Positions 19,975 through 31,395 of a stretch of DNA of 64,000 nt are shown here, one piece after another; within the stretch, counting starts at the first letter, position 1, and each line of letters starts with the position of its first letter. The DNA is taken from NCBI GenBank assembly GCA_958510825.1, contig OY294048.1:20415589-20479588 (forward strand), given 5' to 3'. Under the pieces are notes generated by a model. The model searched no databases. It was not told the DNA's origin and saw only the letters and a list, made by a program, of their open reading frames with translations. Origin of the DNA: Brachypterus glaber (Eukaryota > Arthropoda > Insecta > Coleoptera > Kateretidae). The translations under genes were made by a program, and so were the position numbers.

Positions 19975-21995
19975 TTTTTTACAAATAAATAATCAACACA
20001 AATATTTAATGTATGTTACTGTCAATGTTGTCATTCCGGGTAATGACATCAATGTCCGGTCAATGATATTGATGGCATATTTAATTATTATTTTATAATT
20101 TTAACTAAAATTAAAAAAAAAATCCTGTCCTTATTTGTTTGTTTATTGTATTAATTACAGTTTTGTTTTATTAGTATATCCGACCATTTTATCTATAACC
20201 TTCTTCTTTTGTTTTACATGTTATGTAAAATGATCTTATTCGTAAGTAGACCGTTGAGGATACTGGCATTTAAAGATCTGCAAATTAGGTAGACCCGGGT
20301 GTACGAGCTAATTTCGCGGCAGGCAGCGTTATTGATCAGAGGCAGCTAATTCAACAGCCCCCTCCGACACACTGAAGAGCCAGATCTCAAAAACATGGCC
20401 AAACCCTCAAAATTATCCTTTATTTCAGCGTTTTTTGATCGGTAGGTTTTGAAGACAAAAAACACTGGTTTATATATTTCAGTTGCTTTTGACGTTTTCT
20501 TATATTTTACATCTTTGGATCCAGATCTGTCATAAAAAAATAATATGAGAGACTGTTTTAAAAAAATTGGCCATAACATTTTAAAAACGTACACAGAAAA
20601 AAAAATACACAACTAAAAGTTGGCAGCAAACCGACCTATGTTAAGTCGTGTAAAAATTGCAGCACGAAACGTGTAATATACACGTTTTACAAAAGACTTC
20701 TACTGATCATGTATAATAATAAATACATGTAACATAACTAATCACTGTATTTTTTACATAGTTAATAATGGAAAGTCAAATTAATTTTTTATGTTTTTTT
20801 ATTTTGTCCACGCTATACTTATTTTAAAAACAAAGAAGTAACATTTCTCGAAAACAAAACTTAAAAAGATTATTTTCATGACAGATTTGGATTCAGCATA
20901 AAAATATATACATGAGAAAATATTATATAATGTAATATCTTAATTCATTTTTTTTACTTAATTAAAGACTTTAACTAAAATACCACGAAAGGGGGACGTT
21001 AAAAATTAATTTTCTTAAATGATTTGGATTCAGCATGAAAAAATATATCTTATCAGCTATATAAGTAATTTTTAAAAAGCTCATATAATTATAATTAATT
21101 TTTTTTAAACAGTATGGTAAAATATTTCAAAAACGGCACGTTTAATTTTTTTTATATATTCGGATTCAATATCCCAAAATTTATAAGAAAACATTAAAAG
21201 TAACGGAAATATAAAATAAAAGTTAAAATTTATCAACTACATAATCACTCCAATAAAAATCTCAAGTTTAAACCTCGTTAAATCTTATAAAAATAGAGTT
21301 TTTACAGAGTTTTACAAGGATTGATAGGTAAGATTGACAAACTATTAAATTAAACATCTATTAGATGAATAATGCATATGTAATTCTAAAAATTAAGAAA
21401 TAAACAGGTACCATCAAAAATATACAACATTTAAGTTTAAAAAGACCCAACGCTAGATTAATGTGGTTTGAATGTTAGTTGCCTAACGTTAGCATATAAT
21501 GTTAGATAAATGTTATTCTAACTTTAGGTGCCTAACGTTAAGCTTTTGACTTAAGAAATTGGGACATTTGTACATTAAAAACGCATTAGAAAAAAGGTTT
21601 TTCTAATTTTTACTCCGGCAGTCGTTTCAAAAAACCGAAGGTTTTTGACCGACTCATCAAAGATCCGTGCTTCCGATATTCTGCTATGCAATTTTTTGAA
21701 GTTCTTGAACTGTTAATTTTTTTTTAATATCAGTTTTCGAGTAAAAAAAAACGGTAGAACACAATAACAAGACAGCTGTCGACAAAAGAATACTTTCCCT
21801 ATATTCATTTTCTCAAAAAAAAAAAAATAAATAAATAAGAAATCTCTTTATTTCAATACTTTTAATTTTAGAATTCTAAAATAAGTATAAATTCAAAAAA
21901 ATTTCGAGATAATAATAATTTTTTTAAAATTTTACCAAACCTAATTTTTACTAAAAACAATCCTAGTCGAGAACTTTTCTCAAACATACTCGAGT
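19975..21995. other. No gene seen; minor repeats
   Basis: Between 20850 and 21180 GATTTGGATTCAGCAT and variants recur three times at intervals of roughly 130 bp, suggesting a degenerate tandem repeat. CCTAACGTTAG occurs twice in 21480-21545. The minus frame 20346-20612 (88 codons) has no recognisable motif. Confidence 0.4.
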
Positions 21996-21997
21996 TA

Positions 21998-22272
21998 TTG
22001 TTTGTTTGTTTGTTTAACCTCGTACTATTCTACTTAATTAAGCATCCCCTAAGTCCAATACTTGTGTGGGCTAGTACTAAAGGGAACCACCAGCTTATAC
22101 TCACTTTCGAACCAGTTTTTATCGGGAGTGTCCGCTTCACTTATGCCTTAACCAAATTTCAATTATTAATTAACTGAAAAAGGTAAATTAGCGCCCAGTG
22201 AGAATCGATCTAACGCTAGTTGTAGTAGACTTGTCATGTACAGACAAAGTAGACCACTACACCAATCCTCCC
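21998..22272 (-). mobile_element. tRNA-derived SINE
   Basis: On the minus strand the head begins GGGAGGATTGGTGTAGTGG. TGGTGTAGTGGTCTA fits a pol III A box, and AGATCGATTCTC about 50 bp downstream fits a B box (GGTTCGANTCC type). A tRNA-unrelated body of about 190 bp follows. The 3' end is a simple AAAC repeat (read as TTTG on the plus strand, 21998-22014). Total length about 275 bp is typical for a SINE. The short minus frame spanning 22166-22429 is incidental. The target-site duplication is not clear. No second copy was noticed. Confidence 0.75.
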
Positions 22273-22684
22273 ATTGTGGACCCAAATATTCCCGGACAGA
22301 CAGACAAAGCGCGGAAAACAGCTTTTTTACAAATAAATCTTTGAAAACCGTTAAAAAATCAATAACATATTTTAATTTTTTTGTAAACATAAGACTTTTT
22401 GATCCCACATTGATCCCACAGTGCGACAACTTTATTGGTAATTTACTCGTAATATCTTAACGGACAGATTAAAGTTAAGAAATTAATTATCCCCGCTTTT
22501 AACTCAATACCCTGTCTACAACATGCTTTCGAATTTAATTAATTTTATGTCAAAATTATTTTAAAAATTTTAAAGATTCAATTTTGTGTAATTTTACACA
22601 GCTTAATTATACAACGCATACTATATTGAATACCATGCTTACACTGTATAAAAAAGCTGATGCCAACAAATTAATACTTTCCTT

Positions 22685-22765
22685 TAAAATTATATGTAAA
22701 TTATTATATTAATTATATGTAAATTATATTATTATATGTAAATATTATATTAATTATATGTAAAT
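22685..22765. repeat. ATTATATGTAAATT minisatellite
   Basis: TTATATGTAAATTA and close variants recur four to five times in about 80 bp. The surrounding 22280-23046 contains no recognisable gene. Confidence 0.65.
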
Positions 22766-23337
22766 TAATAAAGTTCGCAGGTCGATAGATCGGCAGACTA
22801 AAGTCCCTGAATTTTGGTTTGGCGTTTTGGGGAAGTTAGTCATCGAGAAATATTCAAGACTAGATCAAGCTATTTCTTGTCTCGAAAATAGAGACTCTCG
22901 GAAATCGGTGCGAAATAATTCATACTTGAAACCCTTCATACATCTGTATTTTTAAGTTCAATGTTCGGTACCATATTAATAACACTGCTCGACACTAAAA
23001 AATTTGCCTACAACATTTTAGTTGATTCTATATATAGGTTATCAATTTAGGGCCACTTGCACCAATGTTATTTTGATCAAGGTTTAATTAATCTACGTTT
23101 AAAAAATAATCTCTGGTTAAATATGTTTTCATTGCACCAATGAAAGTTAAACAAAGTTTAGTTAAACCCAGCACACATCTCTAATTTTAGTGTTATTTGA
23201 ATGTAGCTAACTTCACATTATTTTGACGTTTGACGTTTATATCATTTGGTTTATTATATTTTCAAAAAAAGCTGTTAGTTATTGACAGTAACTTATTGTG
23301 TTATGTGTTATTGTGTTCTGTAAGCTAAAAAGTAGCA

Positions 23338-23472
23338 ATGGATATGCCTAAAGAAAAAGATGAAAACAAAAAAAAACGTTCGCCCAATTATACTATAAAT
23401 GATAAAGCTTTATTAATTAAAATTGTGGCACAATACAATAGTGTTATCGAAAACAAAAAAACGGACGCAATT
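23338..23472 (+). pseudogene. Harbinger Myb/SANT-like protein, N-terminal stub
   Basis: Starts MDMPKEKDENKKKRSPNYT and continues NDKALLIKIVAQYNSVIENK then KTDA. The pattern (RS.NYT..(E/D)K.LL..IV..Y..VIENKKTDA) is the start of the Myb/SANT-like DNA-binding domain found in the accessory protein of Harbinger elements, which helps the nuclease reach the transposon ends. The homology stops at about codon 45, where the frame runs into the antisense of the nuclease gene. The open frame continues to 23532 only by chance. It lies about 290 bp inside the left TIR, a plausible place for the start codon. Confidence 0.75.
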
Positions 23473-23664
23473 GGGATATTCCAGTTGTTCTTCAATACTT
23501 ACAAGAATATTGGCCACTGTTTCTTTATATAACCTAAATTTTTGAAAAAATGTTAGATCATCCATACTTTTAAAATAGTTTTGTCGCTCATGATAGGTAC
23601 GGAAACCATCATCCAATATTTCCAATTCCAACAAGTCTTCATCTAATAAATCGGCTTCTGCCAT
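23473..23664 (-). pseudogene. HARBI1-type nuclease, N-terminal stub
   Basis: The minus-strand frame begins MAEADLLDEDLLELEILDD (an upstream in-frame ATG at 23700 also exists) and continues YHERQNYFKSMDDLTFFQKF, RLYKETVANILVSIEEQLEY. The R..YF..MDD..FFQ+FRL.KETV..+L..IE.QLE pattern is the N-terminal helical region of Harbinger/HARBI1 nucleases. The DDE catalytic domain is absent because of the deletion at about 23472, so no active transposase can be made. Confidence 0.8.
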
Positions 23665-23983
23665 CATTGCAGGTAATTTTGTAAAATCAAAGGAAAACAC
23701 TCACGGGTACGAAATGACAGATAAAAACCTAAAGTTAGGTTATGTTTTGATATAACCCAGGTTTAAGTGACATAAACCATCAAACTCGAACGATTACATT
23801 TATTCTGAGATTAAGACAAATAAACTTGGTTTAAAAAATGGTGCAACAGCGAAACGTCAATTAACTCTTAAACCATTAACTTAATCCGAGTTTAAGCTTA
23901 AATCATGTTTGGTGCAAGTGGCCCTTAATGCGCTGTTTTCGGAACCTTGCTTGATTTTTTCCATGAGCTCGTTTTTTGGTCTA

Positions 23984-24162
23984 TCGGGTGTTTCAGGTGG
24001 TTCACCCCCCTTAACTATTTTACTTTTTTAGGTAGGATCTTGTAATTTGCAGGAGCTATATTATGTAAAATTTAAGATATTTTGACATAGTTAGAAATTT
24101 TTTGGCACTTCCGGTTTCGCCGGAAATTAATCTAAATTTCGATTTTTAAGTGGAACACCCTG
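23984..24162. mobile_element. Short TA-flanked MITE with CACTTCCGG palindrome
   Basis: TCGGGTGTTTCAGGTGG at the left pairs loosely with AAGTGGAACACCCTG at the right; TA flanks both ends. The inner GCACTTCCGGTTTCGCCGGA is a palindrome also seen in the 41320-42034 element and near 58818. Confidence 0.55.
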
Positions 24163-24197
24163 TATATTTTTACATATTCTGATTCAGAAATCAATTT

Positions 24198-24470
24198 TAA
24201 GAACAAGCATGTGTCATTGTCAATTTTGACAGGTCATGTAATTTTTTAGTTAAATCTTCATTTTAAATCTTTTGTGTTTTAATGCGAAGTTCTTCCGAAT
24301 AAACTATTCATGTGTGGTATCAAAATGTTCGAAAGAAATTTCTCTTTCATTTTAACCTAATGAGCCACCCTCTTTCCATTTTTTATTTAAAATAAAAATT
24401 TAAATAAAAAATTACATGACCTTTCAAAAATTGACAAGTAGCACATGTTTGTTCTCAGAATTGATTTTTA
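24198..24470. repeat. Inverted repeat next to the MITE
   Basis: TCAATTTTAAGAACAAGCAT and GACAGGTCATGTAATTTTT at the left match, as complement, TACATGACCTTTCAAAAATT and ATGTTTGTTCTCAGAATTGA at the right. Arms are about 55 bp. Confidence 0.55.
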
Positions 24471-24474
24471 ATGG

Positions 24475-26900
24475 GGTACAAATGTGTGAATTATTTTAAA
24501 AAAAATAATTTTACGTAAATTAAAACGAAAGTGCAGATTGATTTTTTTAATTTTCACCCAAAATATTCTAAGGGGCATGTCTAACCGACGATAAAGAACA
24601 ATTTTGGTTTTTCGAAAAAAAAAATAAAATCTAAAAACGTATAGTGTAACGTGTAAGATATATTTGAAAAATGCGTTTTTTGTGAAAAACACGTTAAAAA
24701 AATAACAGTTCCAAATCTAGTTCAACGTCGCAAAATTGTATTTTTATTTGCGGCCTTAGACCCTACACAATAACCCGAAAATCCAAACTCCCTGAATTAT
24801 CTTTAGGTAAAGCCTCTTTTATTGACCTGAAGACTGGACTACAACTGGAAATAAGCCGGGTACTGGTAATGACGACGGTGTTTGGTAGTTTTAACCTAAA
24901 AAATGTTTGTGTTTGCCACGTTTATGTGGTAAATAGATCACCAAGAATCAGTTAAAAATTAATAAATTTTATAATATTCATAAAAATTATGTTTGATATT
25001 AAAAAGAGAAAAATAATTGCTTGTTTAGGAAAATCTGCGATTTTCGATAACCAAACCAAACAATAAAAAAATCAATAAAAAGAAACCTTATTCGTGGCTT
25101 AGCGAAAACAGCGGTTCCGATCTGCGATTTTCGAGAACCACAACAAACCCATAGAGTTAAAGGGGAAACCTGTAGACTACATAGTGTATAGGGGGAGATA
25201 TCCATGAATGAGACACTTTTTTTTAACGGTTACCAAAATTTTATTTTTAATCTTTTATACGTAATTATTTTTTATGTATATTATTTGGAAATAAAAGAAC
25301 ACAGTCCAAGTATTAAACCTGAATAATATTTAGTTTTACCAAAACTACAAGCATTTAAACAAAAACTAACTTGTCCCATTCAAGAACACTGTATTATTGA
25401 ATGGGACACAAATACAAAATTGCTATTAGAGATAACAATTCATGAAAATAGGTATTATTATCACTATTACTAATAATAATAAACCTATAATATAATTTCA
25501 TAACAAAAAAAATAGCTGTTAAAGTCTTAAATTCTTCTTTTTATATAAAATTTAGTTTAAATAATTTTACCAAACTTTAGTCCATGTTTTCTTGAATCAT
25601 AGTCAAATATTAGTTTGTTTTGAGTCCTAACTATTTTAAATTGTTGTATGGGTAATATTTTTTTTTATTTATTTTTATTTATTTATTTATGTATAATTTA
25701 CTATAGAGTCATGGAGAGCCCCAAATAAGCTTTTGGCTTGTGCTAGGGGCTCTCCATTAATTTTGATAAAAATATTCCAAATCGTTTATGTTCGTTTATA
25801 TCCTAGACACTTGCTGTTGTCCCATTCAAGGAAAGGAAATTTGACCCATTCAAGAACACTAACAATATTATAAAAAAAAATGGGCTAAAAATATTTACCA
25901 TTATCTATAATATTCAATTATTTGGTATATGTTTCGTGTTGTTCTAGACTATTACATAAACCAAATTCAAACAGTTTCCTTTGGACTTTCGTCAATTAAA
26001 TATCTTTCAAAATTATTAAAAAAATTACTTTTGACTTGGTAAAACTGACTTATCAAATTTGTCAAAAACCCACCTGCCTAAATATTGTCATTTTTTATTA
26101 TTTTTTTACTGCACACCTGTGGCGATCTATGTCGATAGGCATAGAAGGTCCCATTTACTAATCCAGTGGTGTGCACTAAATTATCATGCTGACTACATTA
26201 CCCGCTGACTGACCAAAATTTGGTTGTTTAATACTTATTAAAGAAGTAGATGTATTTGCTGGTGAGATACATTAGCCTGGTAAATGAGTTCTCTAAATTT
26301 TATTACCAGTTGTTGTGGTAAATATTGAACGATTCATTGGTAAATAATATTCACTGAATATTATATTCTATTGAATAAATTTAAACAGACTAAAGTTGAA
26401 GGTTTACTGTAATTAATTATAAACCTTAACCACTATTCTATTTTAAAACACCAAAAAAATGTTTCAGATTCCCATTAAAATAGTTGAAGATGATGAATAT
26501 ACTATTAACGTTTTGTTGGTAAAATTTAATGCAATGATAAATATTTGATTTCCTGTTATTAAATTATCAACAAGAATCAGTAACCAAATTATAATTATTG
26601 GTAAACGAAACTAAACAAAAAGTTCCATACTACCATACATTTTTTTAATAAATATTAATTAATGTTTACCACAACATGTTGTAGTTACTAACTGTTTCAA
26701 CAGTTAGTAACACATTTAAATTATATATATATTCGTTTGTTTTTGATCTGCTTCTAAATTCAAAAAAATCAAAAGATTTTTTAGCACTTATTAGCTATAT
26801 TTTCATGGAAATTTTATATAAATACTAAAGATATGGCTCTGATTTTTATAAGCAACACATATGAGGTTTGTAAAAATAAAAAAGTTTTATATTGAATCTA
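24475..26900. other. No gene seen; scattered small repeats
   Basis: ATCTGCGATTTTCGA(T/G)AACC occurs twice (25033 and 25119). TTGTCCCATTCAAGAACACT-like words occur at 25372 and 25818. A 28-bp perfect hairpin GTTACTAACTG..CAGTTAGTAAC lies near 26683. GGTAAA words are common in 26240-26600. None of the minus frames here shows a recognised domain. Confidence 0.4.
25712..25756. repeat. Second copy of the GGAGAGCCCC hairpin
   Basis: TGGAGAGCCCC and GGGGCTCTCCA arms are identical to those at 14641-14687, in the opposite orientation. The loop differs at several positions (AAGCTTTTGGCTTGTGC). Confidence 0.6.
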
Positions 26901-27323
26901 CACGGAAAAAAAATTATAGCTAGGAGCGCTATAACACACATACCAAGCAAATTATAATCGCTTATTATATAAATACAAGGCTTTCTCTTACAATTATGGC
27001 AGTCAGTGTAAAAATTTATATGAAATACTTTAATTGTTTAGTGAATAATAAAATATAACAAATAGTATGGCATTTATAGCTTAAATAGATTTAATTATTG
27101 TCCGTGCTAATAATTTTTATAATATAATAAAATTTCTGTAAATTTATAATAGTGCCTGTAATAAATATAATCGTGTCTGTAATATATATAATCGTTTCCA
27201 ATTTATTTTTAACATTATTAGTTATTGTGTCCCTTATAATCTATAGCTTAAATCACTATAATTTGCCACTGTTACCAAATATCTTATAATGTATAGCGCA
27301 GAGCCCACTAATTTCTTTCCGTG
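26901..27323 (-). mobile_element. 423-bp TA-flanked MITE, copy 2
   Basis: Reverse-oriented counterpart of 9134-9556: the same CACGGAAA tips, the same length and TA flanks (26899-26900 and 27324-27325). By eye only scattered substitutions separate the copies, for example in the AATTATTAGCA(G/C)GGACAA segment. Confidence 0.85.
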
Positions 27324-29698
27324 TAGTAACGGACATTTTATGGGGAGTTATTGAAAGCAGAACAACAATATATTAAATTATTTAATGTTATTTAATGTTT
27401 CAAATGTTTATTTATTGTATTGCCCTTCTAAAAATAAATAAAATATTTCAATATTTTTGTTTTTTTTTTCGATTACCCCCGGTAAAATCTCCGGCACTCT
27501 ATTAAACTTTTTTATAAACTGCACATAGGTGTTAGTACTTAAAATATATCGAAAAAATGGCAAAAATTGGATTTAAATTTAGAAGTCTAAACAAACGAAT
27601 AAGGATATTTACAGCCCCATTAATAAAAAACAAATCCGCGGTAAAAAAAATAATTAGACCTTAATTTTTTTTACTACAACCAAAAAAAACACAGTATATA
27701 TCTCAAAAAAATGAGCTTATTGAGGAAAAAGGCAAAAGGTTCCGAAATAAGCGCATAAAATATAGCTAGAAACAATTAAAAAGTCCCCTGCAAATAATAA
27801 AAAATATTTTTTTTTGTAGAGCAATGTTTTAAATGTGGGTACTTAATTAATTACAAAATTATCTACAGTGACGTAAATAATTAATACCTGATAAAAAAAA
27901 TCATAATTTAATTTTGATTAAATCTTAGAAAGATCAAAGAGAGTTTGCGTTTAAATTTAATGAGTTAATATTGTAAATTCCAAGTAGATATTTCAAAAGA
28001 ATATAATGAGAAAAATTCAGCAAAAAACAGAGAAATAACAAACAATTTAACATTTAATTAAATGAATGAATTAAAGCGATAATTTACTATCTGGAATAGT
28101 ATATTCTATAACTAGTATGTGTAGTGATGTCGTAATTTTATCACTAGTTTTGTGATGTGGTATATAATTCGGTTATAGCCGAGCAGATATTATAACTTTC
28201 ATTATAACTTACTCAGTTAGGTTGGCGAGACAATCTTCTATCGTATTTAAAGTATACCCGAGCGGAGAATATACTTAACCACTTATCACTTTATTCGGGA
28301 GCGGGTATTCTAGGAGACGGCGCTTTGAAAACAGATAAAACGATTTCTTCTTAACTTAAGAATAATATATTAAATAAATGTGAATAAATTCTTCAAGAAC
28401 ATGAAAGATCAATTCTTACTTCTAATTTCTACTTTTAGGCAAAGCCCCTAAATTCTATTTTCCATCTTATATTAGTTTTCCATTAAATACTTCTAAATTA
28501 AAACATTTTATGTTTGAAATCCCAACTATTCGCAATCATTTTCAAATCCCAATTTATTGTCCACATTTTTCTTAGTGTAAATATTAGAACTGGTTCGTAT
28601 AAGTCATTCAAATTATTTTACAAAATATTTTTCAAAGTTAATTAATATTCGTCAAAATTTCTATCAGTGTTCATGCTAACAATAAGTGTCCAAAATTATT
28701 TTTATCTCTGATAAAAAGTCTCAAAATTTTTCTAAGTTTAAAAACTATTTTTAATTCAAGAATAATTCTCAAAAATTATTTCTCACAGAAACTACATTTT
28801 TACTTTTGACACTACTGGATACTTTTTAATTAACAAGACAAAAAATTATTCAAGAATGATCACCTCTAAAATTTGCAGCTCTTTTTATTCTCTTGATAAA
28901 CCCATAAATTAAAATGAGGCATATTTAGGTCACACAAGCTAATGTCTCTGGGTGGGGTCCGGGCAAGAATATCTAAATTCCCCACTACCAAAGTTCAACG
29001 ATTTTTACTTAGAGGGGTCCGAACAAAACCCGAAAATATCCGACGTTACTCATGCTTACTTTTAAGAATTAGATCTTATAGGCTATGTATATTAAAATAA
29101 AATTTTAAAAATATACGGATCATAACATATGGAATAGACAATATTCCCCGCGAGCGGAAAGTTTGTCATATGAGCCGTCAGGCAAGTGTTGTAGACTATA
29201 CTTTTTCTTCGACTGCAAATATGAAATGTATGGCTTTCAACTGCGGGCAAGGTTAAAAACAATGTTTGTTGTGACAATGCAACAAAACACATATTTTTAA
29301 ATAAAGCAATTAATGTTATTTAATAATTTTATCAAATCAGTACTTAAAAAAGATTTTTATTTAATTTTAGCAAATATTTACAAATTATAATGCAAAAATT
29401 GAAGGTTATGTCAAATTGTTGTGACAGATATCAGGTTTAAATATTTAGCAATAGATGGAGCAGTTTAAATTTTTTTAACTACATTGATAAAAAACTGTCA
29501 AATATTAAGAAAACCCAATAAACTTTACGTAATTTTAACGCAAAACTTTAAATTGCATTAAATTATTCAATGTTTCATAGTAAAATATATATATTTTTGC
29601 TAATTTCGCTACAGTTTTCTTTACTTTTATAAACAAGAGATGACACTACATGTGCTCATTCTAACACTTGATACGAAATATTCATACCGTATCTAGAG
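27324..29698. other. No gene seen; AT-rich with one GC-richer patch (28110-28340)
   Basis: The patch contains TAGCCGAGCAGATATTATAA, CAGTTAGGTTGGCGAGACAA and GGAGACGGCGCTTTG and looks unlike its surroundings. It resembles the R/U5 part of an LTR, but no paired LTR, primer-binding site or pol gene is visible. The minus frame at 29092-29292 has no recognised domain. GGGGTCCGGGCAAGA / GGGGTCCGAACAAAA form a loose direct repeat in 28950-29035. Confidence 0.35.
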
Positions 29699-30074
29699 CT
29701 AGAATGGATTCATTCTGTGTTTGAAAAGTGTGTATATTTGCTTACATTCTAAAGCAGTCGTAGAAAATAGTTATTTACTACAAATAAACTATAATATAAA
29801 ACAGAAAAAACCTGTGTATGTACGTTTGTCCAAAACTTGAAATTTGACATGTACACAGAATAATTGAAAATTGCCCCGCAACTTTTTTAACTCCCTTGAT
29901 TAGGGGGAACTCGCAAACACAATTTTAAAAAACTAAAAATGTACATGTAGTATGTATTGTATACATTGCAATGCATTGTATAATGTACAAGGTATATAGA
30001 ATATTTTTTTCTACGACTAGTTCAGAATTTAAGCAAATACACACACTTTTCAAAACAGAATGAATCCATTCTAG
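29699..30074. mobile_element. 376-bp TIR element
   Basis: CTAGAATGGATTCATTCTG and TTTGAAAAGTGTGTATATTTG at the left are mirrored by the right end (to CATTCTAG at 30074). The TIRs are about 75 bp and include TCGTAG / CTACGA at the inner edge. The core is AT-rich and non-coding. The target-site duplication was not resolved. Confidence 0.7.
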
Positions 30075-30504
30075 TTTTTTAGTCCCACCGAGTCAACTTA
30101 GGGTTAATATCATTGATTTACTTTAAAAAACGTTAGTTTAAAGTTTAAAATAAACCAATAACCGAAACATACATACCAATAACGGAAATTTTAAAGTTTA
30201 AAATATACCAATAACCTCCCCAATAAGTAAAAAAACACAAGAAATGTGATTTTTGTCCCCTACTACGCAGCACTGTAGGGCAATGTGAATATAGACCCAA
30301 CAAGCTTCAAAATTTCCTAAACAAAAGTTTTTCACTAGATTTTTTTTTCAGCTGCTTATCTAAATTTTGAACATAACTTTAATTGAAAATGCAAAATTTC
30401 GAAAGTTCATTTATTTTTCCTTATAGTAAATTCATTTTTTAAACCAACTTTAATATTTTTGCAACTTAAATTTATTTGAAAAATGAGATATTTAATTTAT
30501 TATT
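30075..30504. other. No gene seen
   Basis: AT-rich. AAAGTTTAAAATA(A/T)ACCAATAAC is repeated twice near 30135-30210. Confidence 0.4.
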
Positions 30505-31395
30505 TCATCAATCTATTTTCTAATCATCGTACAGATATTGGTAGACTGACAGTTTCGGGCTGCTGGCCCTCTTCAGTACCAAGAGTCAACTCTGCACGCT
30601 GATTAAGAAAACGTTTTTAGACTTTACTTGCAAAAGGAATATAGCCATTAGATTGATGTAGACTTGTGCGCCATCTATTTCTAGATGTAGACAACTACTC
30701 ATACCTCTCCTTATCTGGAGACTTTGAATGGTAGCAAGTTGAAGACTTGTGTGTCTCAAGCACATAGTACCACTAACGGGTGGTTAGACGTAAAATTAGT
30801 AAGGACAGAAATTTTTAATTTTAAACAAAATTATAAAAATATTAATTTATTATTCCATCAATCTATTTTCTAATCATCGTACAGAGTGATATTGGTAGAC
30901 TGACAGTTTCGGGCTGCTGGCCCTCTTCAGTACCAAGAGTCAACTCTGCACGCTGATTAAGAAAACGTTTTTAGACTTTACTCGCAAAAGGAATATAGCC
31001 ATTAGATTGATGTAGACTTGTGCGCCATCTATTTCTAGATGTAGACAACTACTCATACCTCTCCTTATCTGGAGACTTTGAATGGTAGCAAGTTGAAGAC
31101 TTGTGTGTCTCAAGCACATAGTACCACTAACGGGTGGTTAGACGTAAAATTAGTAAGGACAGAAATTTTTAATTTTAAACAAAATTATAAAAATATTAAT
31201 TTATTATTCCTACAATCTATTTTCTAATCATCGTACAGAGTGATATTGGTAGACTGACAGTTTCGGGCTGCTGGCCCTCTTCAGTACCAAGAGTTGACTC
31301 TTGGTACTGAAGAGGGCCAGCAGCCCGAAACTGTCAGTCTACCAATATCACTCTGTACGATGATTAGAAAATAGATTGATGGAATAATATGTTAA
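30505..31395. repeat. 354-bp tandem repeat (2.3 units) ending in a palindrome
   Basis: ACAGTTTCGGGCTGCTGGCC recurs at 30549, 30903 and 31257 (354-bp period), with near-identical sequence between. After CTTCAGTACCAAGAG in the third unit the sequence turns back on itself at about 31296 and runs as the complement to about 31390, giving arms of about 95 bp. Each unit contains CGCCATCTATTTCTAGATG. No ORF. The tandem-plus-palindrome layout resembles ends of rolling-circle or foldback elements, but no hallmark was found. Confidence 0.8.

Larger units (their letters stand above)
23050..23924. mobile_element. Internally deleted PIF/Harbinger element (875 bp)
   Basis: TIRs GGGCCACTTGCACCAA are exact over 16 bp at both ends, with a TTA target-site duplication (23047-23049 and 23925-23927), as expected for PIF/Harbinger. 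A subterminal TTGCACCA word recurs near each end. Inside, the first parts of both usual Harbinger genes survive, converging on a deletion junction near 23472: a Myb/SANT-like protein on the plus strand and a HARBI1-type nuclease on the minus strand. The deletion removed the 3' part of both. Confidence 0.92.

Noticed and set aside
22160..22280. Functional tRNA gene
   Set aside because: A- and B-box-like sequences are present, but the arms do not close into a cloverleaf by eye and an unrelated body with an AAAC tail follows, which fits a SINE.
23473..23532. C-terminal part of the 64-codon Myb-like frame
   Set aside because: Beyond the deletion junction the frame reads the antisense of the HARBI1-type stub, so only the first 45 codons are real homology.
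30505..31395. CRISPR-like array
   Set aside because: Units are 354 bp with no spacer-repeat alternation, in a eukaryotic background.
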